A stretch of 64,000 nt of DNA from CATQGW01 sp965242565 (GTDB taxonomy: Bacteria > Chloroflexota > Dehalococcoidia > Bin125): the NCBI GenBank assembly GCA_965242565.1, contig OZ251457.1:2480001-2544000 (forward strand), given 5' to 3'. Position numbers and translations under genes: made by a program. The notes beneath the pieces are model-generated. The model did not search any database, was not told the DNA's origin, and saw nothing but the letters and a program-made list of their open reading frames with translations. Below are positions 22,541-31,672 of the stretch, one piece after another (the stretch's first letter is position 1; every line of letters starts with the position of its first letter).

Positions 22541-24984
22541 TGCAACGCTCCCGACGCCGCGATCTCCGCAATCCGCTCATCGTCGTAGCCCAGCACCTCC
22601 CGCAGCACCAGATCGTTGTCCGCCCCCATCAGCGGCGCAACCGCCGGACGCCGCGCCGGCGTGCGCGAAAACAGCACCCGCGCCCCCTCCACCACGCTCC
22701 CCTCCAGCGTCGCGTGCTTCAACTCCACGAAATGCCCCCGGTGCGCCAGCTGCGGATCGCGCATCAGCTCCGGGCTGTTCTGCACCGCGTGCGCCGCCAG
22801 CCCGACCGCCTGCAGCGCCTCCATCGCCTCCTGCGCGCTGCGCTGACTCGTCCACGCCGAAATCGCCGCATCCAGCTCGTCCTGCGCCGCCAGCCGACCT
22901 TCCAGCGAGCCGAACCGCGCGTCCTCAGCCAGTCCGCCGCCGATCACGCCCGCCAGCGACGCCCACTGCCCATCATCCGCCGCTGCGATCGCCACCCACT
23001 GATCCTCGCCCGCCGAGGGATACGCACCATGCGGCGCGATCTGCGGATCGCGGTTGCCGTTCGCCTGCCACAGCCGCCCCGACACCGCGTAGTGCAAGTA
23101 CGCCGGCGTCAGGAAATGCAGCGCCGCCTCGAGCTGCGAGACATCGATGTATTGCCCCACGCCCGTGCGCTCGCGCTCTTCCAACGCCGCCAGCAGCGCG
23201 GGCGTGGCGAAGCGCGGCGCGACGTAGTCGGTGTAGGCCCCGAACGGGCCGGCCGGCGCGCGATCCGGCCAGCCCGCCAGCGGCGTGAAACCGGCAAACG
23301 CCGCCGCCAGATTGCCGAAGCCCGCGAACTCCGCCAGCGGGCCCGTCTGCCCCATCAGACAGGAGGACAGCATGATCAGCCGCGGATTGACCGCGTGCAG
23401 CTCTTCCCAGGTCAGCCCCCAGCCGCGCATCGCCCGCGGCGTGAACGACTCCGTCAGAATGTCCGCCCAGCGCACCAGATCCAGCAGCATTTCGCGCCCC
23501 AACGGCGTTGACGGATCAATCGTCGTCATCGCCTTGTTCGCGTTCATGTTCTGGAACAGGCCCGAGCCCTCCGTCAGCGTCGAGTCGTCGTTCAGGAACG
23601 GTTGCAGCGTGCGCGCCGTGTCGATCCGCGTGCTCGATTCCACCCGCACCGTCCGCACCCCGAAATCGGCCAGCGTGCGCGTGCCGGCCGGTCCCGCCAT
23701 TACCCACATCAGATCGACCATCTTCAGCCCGTCCAACGGCGGCCCGTCGTGCCCGTCGCTCTCGCCGGCATCGCCGCCGCCGTACAGACTCGCCGCCGCG
23801 CGCGTCTCCGCCAGCAGCTCCGCCGTGTGCTCGCCCAGCAGCGGCGCCGCGCGGCGGTACTCGATCGGCGAGCCGCTGAACTGCGCAAACGGCCCCGGAA
23901 AACGCAGCCGCCGACCGTCCCGCTCCACCTCTCGCCAGTAGCCGCGCACCGCCAGATGCTCGTTGGCGTCCAGGTCGTCCATCGTCGAAACCGGCACGAT
24001 CAGCAGCCGACGCTTCAGCGCCTGCTCGAACAGCTCCGCCTTGGTCTTGGTCATCGTCAGCGACTCAACGACCTGGAGCAGCCGCATGTACTCCGAAACC
24101 GGCTCCTGCCCCGTCAGCAGCAGCAGCGTGTAGTTGAGCCAGTCTTTGTCGCGCGTCGCCTCGTCGCAGTGTCCCTCCTCGTAGATCCACTCCATCAGCC
24201 GGGCGGTGAACGGGCCGATCGCCGCGCCGAACAGGTAGGTGATCGCCACGTGCCCGTCCTTGCAGGGCCAGAACAGCTGCACCTCGAGCGGGCCGAGCTT
24301 CGCCCCCTTGGCCGAGCGCAAATAGGTGCCCGAATTGAGCGGCGCGGCCAGAATCCCGGCCTGCGTCGCCTGCGCGTGCGCCGCCTGCGCGCTGACGTCG
24401 AGGAACTGCCCCCGCCCGGAGCGCTTGCGCTCCCAGAGCGCCGCCTGTACCGCGGCCGCAGCCTCCGCGCCGGCGTGCAGCCCCGTTTGCGGCAGGTCCA
24501 CCCGCAGCGGCGCGCGATCCGAGTCTCCGCTCTGCGCCATCGGCCCCGCCGACGCCGCCACCGTCAGGTCCGTCGCGATCCAGCCCGCCTTCGGTCCGCT
24601 CGAACCGAACGGTGTGATCGCCGCATAGACCAGCCCCGGATTGAGCGCCGCCAAATCCTCGTAGCCCAACCCGCGCGCCGCCATCGCCCCCGCATCGTCC
24701 GACTCGATCAGCGCGTCCGCCCCCGCCGCCAGCCGCCGAAACTGCTCGCGCCCCTCCTCCGTCTCCAGATCCACCACCGCCGAGCGCTTGTTCCGCGCCC
24801 ACGCCTGCCAGACCAGCGAGCCCTCGATGTCCGACGGATCGCCGGTGAACGGCCCGCGCCGCCGCGCCCGATTGCCGCCCGGCGGCTCCACCGCGATCAC
24901 ATCCGCGCCGAGATCGGCGAGGATCATCCCGCCGATCAACCCGCGCTCGTCAGTGAGATCCAGGATCCGGTAATCGCCGAGCAT
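22537..24984 (-). CDS. Tandem-domain CaiB/BaiF CoA-transferase (paralogue 1)
   Basis: An 815-aa protein made of two class-III CoA-transferase domains in one chain (about 1-400 and 410-815). Each begins with the family opening: YRILDLTDERGLIGGMILAD and LKMVDLMWVMAGPAGTRTLA. The first half keeps an Asp at the expected catalytic position (ATDLTVAASAG). In the second half the matching site reads FGNLAAAFAG, Asn for Asp, so only the first half is probably catalytic. Class-III enzymes move CoA between organic acids and usually dimerise. An enoyl-CoA hydratase lies upstream across tRNA-Lys. A similar fusion is at 45833-48184. Confidence 0.9.
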   Translation of the reverse strand: MLGDYRILDLTDERGLIGGMILADLGADVIAVEPPGGNRARRRGPFTGDPSDIEGSLVWQAWARNKRSAVVDLETEEGREQFRRLAAGADALIESDDAGAMAARGLGYEDLAALNPGLVYAAITPFGSSGPKAGWIATDLTVAASAGPMAQSGDSDRAPLRVDLPQTGLHAGAEAAAAVQAALWERKRSGRGQFLDVSAQAAHAQATQAGILAAPLNSGTYLRSAKGAKLGPLEVQLFWPCKDGHVAITYLFGAAIGPFTARLMEWIYEEGHCDEATRDKDWLNYTLLLLTGQEPVSEYMRLLQVVESLTMTKTKAELFEQALKRRLLIVPVSTMDDLDANEHLAVRGYWREVERDGRRLRFPGPFAQFSGSPIEYRRAAPLLGEHTAELLAETRAAASLYGGGDAGESDGHDGPPLDGLKMVDLMWVMAGPAGTRTLADFGVRTVRVESSTRIDTARTLQPFLNDDSTLTEGSGLFQNMNANKAMTTIDPSTPLGREMLLDLVRWADILTESFTPRAMRGWGLTWEELHAVNPRLIMLSSCLMGQTGPLAEFAGFGNLAAAFAGFTPLAGWPDRAPAGPFGAYTDYVAPRFATPALLAALEERERTGVGQYIDVSQLEAALHFLTPAYLHYAVSGRLWQANGNRDPQIAPHGAYPSAGEDQWVAIAAADDGQWASLAGVIGGGLAEDARFGSLEGRLAAQDELDAAISAWTSQRSAQEAMEALQAVGLAAHAVQNSPELMRDPQLAHRGHFVELKHATLEGSVVEGARVLFSRTPARRPAVAPLMGADNDLVLREVLGYDDERIAEIAASGALQ

Positions 24985-25069
24985 CGCTCCACTCCCGTCG
25001 ACTGCTCAGACTGCGCCGCTCATTGCAAAGGCTAGCCACTCCCGCGCGCCCGCATCCGCACCGCCCGCG

Positions 25070-25075
25070 TAGACT
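25070..25075 (+). promoter_or_regulatory. Possible -10 box for tRNA-Lys
   Basis: TAGACT ends 6 nt before the first base of the tRNA, the distance expected for a -10 hexamer of a stable RNA promoter. No clear -35 match was found in the GC-rich sequence upstream. Confidence 0.4.
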
Positions 25076-25081
25076 GGCTCT

Positions 25082-25158
25082 GGGCCCTTAGCTCAGTTTG
25101 GCAGAGCAGCGGACTTTTAATCCGAAGGTCCTGGGTTCGAGCCCCAGAGGGCCCACCA
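25082..25158 (+). tRNA. tRNA-Lys (anticodon UUU)
   Basis: Complete cloverleaf. Acceptor stem GGGCCCT pairs with AGGGCCC (25148-25154), followed by discriminator A and an encoded CCA. D arm GCTC/GAGC, anticodon loop CTTTTAA with TTT at 25116-25118, and T arm CTGGG-TTCGAGC-CCCAG are present. The anticodon stem has one G-A mismatch at the 27-43 position. It sits between divergent CoA-transferase and enoyl-CoA hydratase genes on the other strand. Confidence 0.97.
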
Positions 25159-25165
25159 TTTCTGC

Positions 25166-25912
25166 TCAGTACCGCGGCTCGCGGCGCTCCGCAAACGCCG
25201 CCAGACCCTCCCGCGCATCCTCCGAGGCGAAGGCTTGGCGGCTGTATTCCTGATAGATGCGGAGACCGTCGGCGAGCGAGGCGTCGCGGCTGCGTTGGGC
25301 GAGTTCTTTGGTCATGCGGATTGCGGCGGGGCCGTTGGCGGCGATCGCGGCGGCGAGTTCGCGGGCGCGGGCGTCCAGGGCGTCGGGCGCGACCACCTCG
25401 CTGACCAGTCCGATCCGCAGGGCTTCGGCCGCATCAATGAACTCCCCCGTCAGCAGCAGCCGCATCGCGTCGGAACCCCCAATCAGCCCCGGCAGGCGCA
25501 GCGCCCCGTAGCCGTGCAAAATCCCCCAGCGCACCTCCGGGCAGCCGAACTGCGCCGTCTCGTCCGCAATGCGGATGTCGCAGAACAGCGCGAGTTCGAG
25601 ACCGCCGGCGAGGCAGTAGCCGTTGATCGCGGCGATGACCGGCTTGGCGCATTCCATGCCGTTGTCGAAGCGCTCGGGGCGCCAGGGGCGCCACTCGCTG
25701 CGGCCGGCGAACTCGCCGAGGTCGTGTCCGGAGGTGAAAGCGCGCCCGCTGCCGCCGATGATGATGCAGCGCACATCGGGATCACCCTCGGCCTCACGCA
25801 CCGCGTCGCCGATGGCCGCATACATCGCGTCGGTCATCGCGTTGAGCTTTTCCGGTCGGTTGAGCCGGATGGTTGCGATGCGGTCGGCGACGGCGTAGGT
25901 AATCTCGTCCAT
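25166..25912 (-). CDS. Enoyl-CoA hydratase/isomerase family protein
   Basis: A 248-aa crotonase-fold protein. The acyl-CoA and oxyanion segments are GRAFTSGHDLGEF and AINGYCLAGGLELAL. FGCPEVRWGI retains one of the Glu residues used by hydratases. The C-terminal half has the usual AAAIAANGPAAIRMTKEL helix. It acts in fatty- or aromatic-acid CoA catabolism. It lies close to the tandem CaiB/BaiF gene, an association repeated at 44984-48184. Confidence 0.93.
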   Translation of the reverse strand: MDEITYAVADRIATIRLNRPEKLNAMTDAMYAAIGDAVREAEGDPDVRCIIIGGSGRAFTSGHDLGEFAGRSEWRPWRPERFDNGMECAKPVIAAINGYCLAGGLELALFCDIRIADETAQFGCPEVRWGILHGYGALRLPGLIGGSDAMRLLLTGEFIDAAEALRIGLVSEVVAPDALDARARELAAAIAANGPAAIRMTKELAQRSRDASLADGLRIYQEYSRQAFASEDAREGLAAFAERREPRY

Positions 25913-25961
25913 GGCGCGCTCCTCTGCTGCGGGGTTCGTGCGCAGGGTAGGCGGCCGTTAC

Positions 25962-27662
25962 CTACTCGCTGAGGCGCGGTTGGGAACCCTGCGCGCGCTT
26001 GCGGCGCGAGGCGCGCTTGAAGGTGGCGGGCGCGGCGAAGCGCGGGTACTCCGGCTGCGCGCCGTCGAGCAGTTCCTCAATGGTCAGAATCTGCACGCGC
26101 GGGTAGCTGTAGTCGGGGAAGTGCTGCGGCGTGTAGACGCCCTGGCCTAGCGCCAGCTCGCGCATCGGGCGGGTCGGCTGTTGCAGCGTGATGAAGATGC
26201 CCAGCTCGGCCTGTTGGTCCTTCATGTCGCCGATCAGCGTGGCGACCTGGCCGCGATTGACCTTGCCGCTCTTGACCTGCACGATGATCCGCTTGGCCTT
26301 GCCGCTGTTGTCGTCGAAGAAGTTGATCGAGCCGTCGACGCCGGAATCCGCGCCCTTCTTACCGTTGCCGGCTGGGCGGGCTTCGATCAGGCCGAGCGCC
26401 CAGTATTCGAATTGGTAGCGGCCGTCGTGTTCGCTCTCGGTAGCGAGGGCGCGAGCGCTTTCGACATCCTGGGGGAGGCCGGCGACGGTGTAATCGGACA
26501 GGTCGTCGCCGAAGGCGTTGTGCAGGCGATGCTTCATGATCGAGACGGCGAGATGGGTGACGTCGATGCCGATCCAGCGCCGTTTCAGTCGTTCGGCGAC
26601 GGCGACCGCGGTACCGCAACCACAGAAGGGATCGAGCACCACGTCCCCCTCGTTGCTGCTGGCTTGGATGATGCGATCGAGCAACGCTTCGGGCTTCTGG
26701 GTTGGGTAACCGAGGCGTTCGCGGGCGCGTGCGCCAATCGGGTTGATGTCGAGCCAGAGGTCTTGCACGGGCTGCGCGTCGTCTTCGTCGAGGTACCGCT
26801 TGCGTTGGGGTACGCGGCCTTCAGCTGGCCAATGCACCAACCCTGCTTGGTCCAACAGGTCGAGTTTCTCCTGTGTCGTGAGCGTGTCGATGTCGTCTGC
26901 GGCGTCTTCTGGGAGCAGGTCGCGGGGAACTGCCCAGTGGCGCTTCGCTTCCGTAGGGTCCACGCCTCGCCAAGGTTGCCCGGAGTCGCCCTGGCGGACA
27001 CCCGGCCCTGTGAGATCGGATACGCGGTAGCGGCCGCGATCATCCGAGTAGCGGTAGTTCCGCCTGACATAGGCATCGTCGTACTTCTGGACCATGTCGC
27101 GCCACGTGTGATCTTCACTGCCGGCGTAGAACAGGATCACGTCGTGGATGCGGCCGAAGCGCCTTGATGTCTTGTGGAACGAGGTGCGCTTCCAAACGAT
27201 TTCGTTGCGGAAGTTCTCGATTCCGAACACTGCATCCATCACGAACCGCAGGTGATAGCTGGCCGTAGGGTCGCAGTGCAGGTAGATGCTGCCCGTCGGC
27301 TTGAGCACGCGGCGCAGTTCGGCCAGGCGCGGGGCCATCATCGCCAGATAGGCCATCATGTCGCTCTGGCCGAGGAATTCGCGCATCGACTGGAGCAGCT
27401 TGCTGAGCTTTTCGGGGCCCTGCGTCACGACCTCGCGGTAGGCGCGCTCCGACTCGATGGTCCAGTGCCAGGTGTCCTCGAACGCCGTGATCTGCGCCGC
27501 CGACTCGGTGCCCGAGCGCTCGCGGAAGAGCATGCTGTAGGTCGCGTTGGAGTTGAAGGGCGGGTCGAGGTAGATCAAGTCCACCGACTCGTCCGGGATG
27601 TGCTCGCGCAGCACATCGAGGTTGTCGCCGAAGTAGAGCTGGTTGACCCAGTCGTCGGCCAT
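25962..27662 (-). CDS. Beta-class DNA methyltransferase fused to Mrr-like nuclease domain (paralogue 2)
   Basis: A 566-aa paralogue of the gene at 15593-17260. DPPF is near residue 35, DPFCGCGTA lies in the second half, and the Mrr-like core (GVDGSINFFDD, then IIVQVKSGKVNRGQ) is at the C-terminus. The first about 160 residues and the part after about 310 are almost the same in both proteins. Residues about 160-310 differ in sequence and length (here with EEKLDLLDQ-like inserts: TQEKLDLLDQAGLVHW), as expected for a swapped target-recognition region. It ends 6 nt from the ThuA gene start region on the same strand. Confidence 0.9.
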   Translation of the reverse strand: MADDWVNQLYFGDNLDVLREHIPDESVDLIYLDPPFNSNATYSMLFRERSGTESAAQITAFEDTWHWTIESERAYREVVTQGPEKLSKLLQSMREFLGQSDMMAYLAMMAPRLAELRRVLKPTGSIYLHCDPTASYHLRFVMDAVFGIENFRNEIVWKRTSFHKTSRRFGRIHDVILFYAGSEDHTWRDMVQKYDDAYVRRNYRYSDDRGRYRVSDLTGPGVRQGDSGQPWRGVDPTEAKRHWAVPRDLLPEDAADDIDTLTTQEKLDLLDQAGLVHWPAEGRVPQRKRYLDEDDAQPVQDLWLDINPIGARARERLGYPTQKPEALLDRIIQASSNEGDVVLDPFCGCGTAVAVAERLKRRWIGIDVTHLAVSIMKHRLHNAFGDDLSDYTVAGLPQDVESARALATESEHDGRYQFEYWALGLIEARPAGNGKKGADSGVDGSINFFDDNSGKAKRIIVQVKSGKVNRGQVATLIGDMKDQQAELGIFITLQQPTRPMRELALGQGVYTPQHFPDYSYPRVQILTIEELLDGAQPEYPRFAAPATFKRASRRKRAQGSQPRLSE

Positions 27663-27668
27663 CTTGCG

Positions 27669-28487
27669 TCACCCGGCCGTACCGGTGCCCCAGGCGACGG
27701 CGTTTGTGAGCAGCAGCTCGTAGGGTTCCGTTCCCCAGGGGCCGCGGAAGCGGGGCGGAGAGACGCGGTCGGGCGAGATGCTTTCGTGGACGGAGGGCTG
27801 CATGTTGGTGAGCGGGGTGTGGCAGTGGCCGGGGGCGATGTAGGCGACTTCGCCTTCGCCCACCCGCCGCGCGAAGCCGAGGGCGTGGGATTTGCCGTCG
27901 GGCAGCAGCGAGAGATCGCCGCCGTAGAGCTCGTCGACAAACGGCGGCTTCTCGATGTCCTCCGTCGTCAGCAGCACCTGCGTATCGGGGTGGATGACCT
28001 CGACCATGTACGGCTCGTCCTGCACGCTGAACGACGCCGGCAGGTTGTGCGTCAGCGGATGGTTGTGGTCCGCAACGTTCACCGTCATTTCGCGGATCGG
28101 CGGGTGGGTCATGAAGAAGCCGCCGAGCGCTTCGTGGTAGTCCATTTTGGCCATGCGGCGGCGTCCGTCTTCGCGGCCGAGGCGCTCGGCCTTGCCGCCG
28201 GTGCTGCCGTGCAGCGCGAGCCAGCGCCCGCCGTCGGCGAGCCAGTCGCGGATCACGCCGGTTTGATGGTCGTCGGCGAAGGGTCCGGCGACGTAGCAGA
28301 CCAACAGTTGGCAGTCGGCGATCCACTTGTGGCAGTCCACGAAGTCGCTGCTCACCGTGGCGTGGACATTTTCGTTGGCCTGGAGCGCCATCAGAATGCG
28401 CATGCGGGCGTAGTCGATGTCGTGTCCCGCGTGCTTGCCGGGCGGAAACCCGCCGGCCACCACATGCACTCGAATCGGCGTCGACAT
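27669..28487 (-). CDS. ThuA-like domain protein
   Basis: A 272-aa protein of the ThuA/GATase-like fold. Segments include GHDIDYARMRILMALQ near the N-terminus, LLVCYVAGPFADDHQTG, GRWLALHGSTGGKA (the position of the nucleophile elbow, without the Cys of true amidotransferases) and GEVAYIAPGHCHTPLTNM. ThuA proteins are linked to trehalose or other sugar modification. Here it heads a run with the methyltransferase-nuclease gene downstream (6-nt gap), although a functional link is doubtful. Confidence 0.85.
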   Translation of the reverse strand: MSTPIRVHVVAGGFPPGKHAGHDIDYARMRILMALQANENVHATVSSDFVDCHKWIADCQLLVCYVAGPFADDHQTGVIRDWLADGGRWLALHGSTGGKAERLGREDGRRRMAKMDYHEALGGFFMTHPPIREMTVNVADHNHPLTHNLPASFSVQDEPYMVEVIHPDTQVLLTTEDIEKPPFVDELYGGDLSLLPDGKSHALGFARRVGEGEVAYIAPGHCHTPLTNMQPSVHESISPDRVSPPRFRGPWGTEPYELLLTNAVAWGTGTAG

Positions 28488-28559
28488 GGTCCGTCCTCCT
28501 GATCAGTGTGTCTGTCTGGCAAGATGTCCGGCAAGTTGTGTGGAGCGCCGTCCCGCCCC

Positions 28560-28997
28560 TCAGAGCGCCATCGGCTCCCCTTGCGCCACCGCCTGCGGAT
28601 CCGTCTTCCACACATCGGAGCCGTCCACATACAGCTCGACGCCGTTGCCGTCGGGGTCGTTGAGGTACAGCGACTTCGAGACCACGTGGTCGATCACCGC
28701 ATGCACCTTCACGCCGGCCGCCTCGAGCTCGTCGCGCGCGGCGCGCAGCTCGTCCAGCGTCTCGCCGATGCAGAACGCCAGGTGATACAGCCCCGGCGCT
28801 TTGGGGTCCGCATCCGGGCCGTCCGCACCCACCTCCAGCAGCGCCAGATCGTGGTGGTTGCCGAGCGTGTAGAAGGTCATCGGCATCTGCTCGTGACGCG
28901 CCGCCAGCTGCATCCCCAGCACTCCGCCGTAAAAGGCCTCCGAACGCTCGCGGTCGCGCACCTTGATCACCGCGTGCCCCAGCTCTCGCACCCGCAT
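28560..28997 (-). CDS. VOC family (glyoxalase/dioxygenase fold) protein
   Basis: A 145-aa vicinal-oxygen-chelate protein with two beta-alpha-beta modules: ELGHAVIKVRDRERSEAFY begins the first, and APGLYHLAFCIGETLDEL the second. Metal-site candidates are His in LGHAVI, His in YHLAF and Glu in GNGVELYVDG, the usual H-H-E set. The start at 28997 is set by GGAAGGAG upstream; the longer frame lacks support. Extradiol dioxygenase or glyoxalase chemistry is possible. Confidence 0.9.
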   Translation of the reverse strand: MRVRELGHAVIKVRDRERSEAFYGGVLGMQLAARHEQMPMTFYTLGNHHDLALLEVGADGPDADPKAPGLYHLAFCIGETLDELRAARDELEAAGVKVHAVIDHVVSKSLYLNDPDGNGVELYVDGSDVWKTDPQAVAQGEPMAL

Positions 28998-29091
28998 CGC
29001 ACTGCTCCTTCCGCGCCCGCCATCGGATTGGGCGGCCATTTGAGCTGAGCATACCGATTCAGTGGCATGCCCTGCGTGCAAGGATGCGCGG

Positions 29092-29895
29092 CTAGATCTT
29101 CGCGGCCACGCCCCCGTCGATGTTGATGATCTCACCCGTGATGAAGCGCGAATCCTCGCAGCTCAGGAAGAGCACCAGATTGGCCACATCCTGCGAGTAG
29201 CCCGGACCCGGCACGATCTGCGCGAAATCGAACATCTTCTCGAACACGTGGTGCCCGCCGTCGGGGTCGTTGTAGGTGCCGCGCGTCGCGCCGGGCGTGA
29301 TGATCTGCCCCGGCCGCACGCAGTTCACCCGAATGCCGTCGCGCCCGCCCACACCCGCCATGTAGCGCGTCAGCGCGTCAACGCCCGCCTTGGCCGCGTA
29401 GTACGACGCCGAGGTGGTCCCGAACTCCTCCTGCATGCGCGGCGAAAAGCCGCGCTGCGCCGCCAGCGACGACATGTTCACCACGCAGCCCCCGCCAGCG
29501 GCGACGATGTGCGGCCAGACCGCCTGGCTGACGCGCATCGTGCCGGTGAGGTTCACGTTGATCACACGGTCCCACTCGTCCTGCGGCTCATTGGGAAAAT
29601 AGTTGCCCGCGCCGCCGCCGGCGTTGTTGAAGAGCAGATGCACCTCGCCGTAGACCCGCGCCGCCGCCGCGACCGCGTCGAGTACCGACTGATCGTCGCC
29701 CACGTCGCAGGCCACGAACGAGGCCTCGCCGCCCTCGTCGCGGATCGCCTGCGCCACCGCCCGGCCCTGCTCCTCGCGCCGCGCCATCAGCACCACCCTT
29801 GCGCCTTCCCGTGCGAACGTGTGCCCCGTCACCTCCCCGATCCCCGAATTGCCCCCCGTGATGATCGCCGTCTTGCCCTCAAGCTTGCCCGCCAT
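29092..29895 (-). CDS. Short-chain dehydrogenase/reductase
   Basis: A 267-aa classical SDR. The NAD(P) motif is TGGNSGIG, NNAGGG follows, the catalytic Ser is in VVNMSSLAA and the Tyr/Lys pair is YYAAKAG (YxxxK). C-terminal FITGEIINIDGG is standard. GGGAGG lies upstream of ATG 29895; the open frame continues upstream without homology. It is divergent from the LLM monooxygenase gene with a 139-nt shared promoter region. The substrate is unknown. Confidence 0.93.
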   Translation of the reverse strand: MAGKLEGKTAIITGGNSGIGEVTGHTFAREGARVVLMARREEQGRAVAQAIRDEGGEASFVACDVGDDQSVLDAVAAAARVYGEVHLLFNNAGGGAGNYFPNEPQDEWDRVINVNLTGTMRVSQAVWPHIVAAGGGCVVNMSSLAAQRGFSPRMQEEFGTTSASYYAAKAGVDALTRYMAGVGGRDGIRVNCVRPGQIITPGATRGTYNDPDGGHHVFEKMFDFAQIVPGPGYSQDVANLVLFLSCEDSRFITGEIINIDGGVAAKI

Positions 29896-30034
29896 GCGCG
29901 CCTCCCGCCTCGTGCCGTGCCGTTCGCCGTTGCCGAAAGTGTCGCCGAACGCGACGCCTGCATCAAATCGCGCCGCGCGGCGGGTAGCATCGGCACTGCG
30001 AGTTGCAGAGCAAGTTGCAGAACGGAGGCTCTCA

Positions 30035-31141
30035 ATGCCGACGAGCGAACAGCCGCTGCGCTTCGGCTGGTTCATCCCCACCTACGGCGATTTCGACCGC
30101 TTCGTCAACCCCACCTGCAGCTCGCCGCCGGGGCTCGAGCTGTTCGAGCGCGTCGCGCTGGCCGCCGAACGCGCCGGCTTCGAGTACGCGCTGGTGCCCG
30201 TCGCCTCCGCCTGCTGGGAAGCCTGGATCGCCTGCGCCATGGTCTCGGCCAAAACGACGCGGCTGAAGATGCTGGTGGCGGCGCGCCCCGGCTACATCGT
30301 GCCGACGCTGATGGCCAAGATGATCTCGACCTTCGACCAACTCAGCGGCGGGCGCATGTCGATCAACCTGATCGCGGGCGGCGATCCGGCGCAACTCGCG
30401 CAGGACGGTCTGCTCATCCCCCACGACGAGCGCTACGACGTGATGAACGAATCGGTCGAAATCATGAAGGCGCTCTGGACCGCCGATGCCCCGCTCAACT
30501 GGGAGGGAACGCACTTCCAGCTGCACGGCGCGGAGGTGCAGCCCAAACCGCTCCAGCAGCCCTGGCCGCGCTTCTACATCGGCGGCGAATCTGATGCCGC
30601 CCGCGATGTCGGCGCGCGCCACGCCGATTGCTACTTCTTCTGGGGCGACACGCCGGAGCGCACCGCGGAGAAGATCGCCGACATCCGCGCCCGCGCCCGC
30701 CGCGCCGGACGCAGCGACGAGCTCACCTTCGGCATGCGCCTCCAGGTCGTCGTGCGCGAGACCGAAGCCGAAGCCTGGGAGGCGGCCCACGCGCTGATCG
30801 AGGGCGCCACCGAGCGCCAGCGCGAACGCCGCCGCGCCGTCGCCGCCGACTCCGAAGCCGACACACGGATGTGGCAGCTAGCGGAGGACTCAGCCAACAA
30901 CGACTACCTGATCGCGCCCAATCTCTGGAGCGGCATCAGCACGGTGCGCACCGGCGCGGGCGTCTGCGTGGTGGGCGATCCCGACCAGGTCGCCGCCGCC
31001 CTCCAACGCTTCGTCGATGTGGGCTGCACGGAGTTCTGCCTGAGCGGCTACCCGCACGACGCCGAAGCCGAGCGCTTCGGCCGTTGGGTGATTCCCAGAA
31101 TGCAGACCCGGAAGACAGCCGCGCCCGCCGCCGCCGACTGA
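30035..31141 (+). CDS. LLM-class flavin-dependent monooxygenase
   Basis: A 368-aa luciferase-like TIM-barrel protein near alkanesulfonate/dimethylsulfone monooxygenases (SsuD/SfnG). Signature parts: RFGWFIPTYGDF at the start, KTTRLKMLVAARPGYIVPTL, DQLSGGRMSINLIAGGDPAQ (flavin and substrate pocket) and FYIGGESDAARDV. It uses FMNH2 and oxygen to oxidise sulfur or other small organics. The ATG has GGAGG 6-7 nt upstream. The family is abundant in SAR202-type Chloroflexota, which supports the taxonomic guess. No flavin reductase adjoins it. Confidence 0.93.
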   Translation: MPTSEQPLRFGWFIPTYGDFDRFVNPTCSSPPGLELFERVALAAERAGFEYALVPVASACWEAWIACAMVSAKTTRLKMLVAARPGYIVPTLMAKMISTFDQLSGGRMSINLIAGGDPAQLAQDGLLIPHDERYDVMNESVEIMKALWTADAPLNWEGTHFQLHGAEVQPKPLQQPWPRFYIGGESDAARDVGARHADCYFFWGDTPERTAEKIADIRARARRAGRSDELTFGMRLQVVVRETEAEAWEAAHALIEGATERQRERRRAVAADSEADTRMWQLAEDSANNDYLIAPNLWSGISTVRTGAGVCVVGDPDQVAAALQRFVDVGCTEFCLSGYPHDAEAERFGRWVIPRMQTRKTAAPAAAD

Positions 31142-31204
31142 GCGCCGCCGCCCACTGATCGCGGTACGCTGAACGCGCCAACGCATTCACCCAAGGAGCG
31201 CCCC

Positions 31205-31672
31205 ATGGCCCGCGTCCAACTCGCCCTCAACGTCGCCGAACTCGACTCGGCGATCGACTTCTACTCCCAGCTCTTCCGCACCGAACCGCACAAGGTGCGG
31301 CCCGGCTACGCCAACTTCGAGGTCGACGACCCGCCGCTCAAGCTCGTCCTGATCGAGAACGGCCGCGGCGGCGACCTCAACCACCTCGGCGTCGAAGTCG
31401 AAAGCACCGGCCAGGTCGTCGCCGAAACGCAGCGCCTCGGCGGACTCGGCCACGAACTCGAAATCGAAGACGCCGTCGTCTGCTGCCACGCCGAGCAGGA
31501 CAAGGTCTGGGTGCGCGACCCCGCCGGCCTCCGCTGGGAGGTCTACACCATCACCGACGACCAGCCGGCAGCCGAGCTGGTCACGCTAATCGAAGAGACC
31601 TGCTGCGCCGAGCAGAACATCGCCTGCGGCGCAGAGCCGTCGGCGACGGCCGTTGCCAACGCCGGCGGCTAG
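31205..31672 (+). CDS. ArsI/CadI family metalloenzyme (VOC fold)
   Basis: A 155-aa protein matching the ArsI/CadI group: RVQLALNVAELDSAIDFY, then PGYANFEVDDPPLKLVLIE and LNHLGVEVESTG, the vicinal CysCys in AVVCCHAEQDKVWVRDP, and WEVYTI at the end of the fold. ArsI breaks C-As bonds of methylarsenite, while CadI is a cadmium-inducible relative. The CysCys pair binds trivalent arsenic. A second CC occurs in EETCCAEQN near the C-terminus. No arsR or other ars gene is nearby. The 3' end overlaps the convergent PhnB-like gene by 4 nt. Confidence 0.88.
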   Translation: MARVQLALNVAELDSAIDFYSQLFRTEPHKVRPGYANFEVDDPPLKLVLIENGRGGDLNHLGVEVESTGQVVAETQRLGGLGHELEIEDAVVCCHAEQDKVWVRDPAGLRWEVYTITDDQPAAELVTLIEETCCAEQNIACGAEPSATAVANAGG

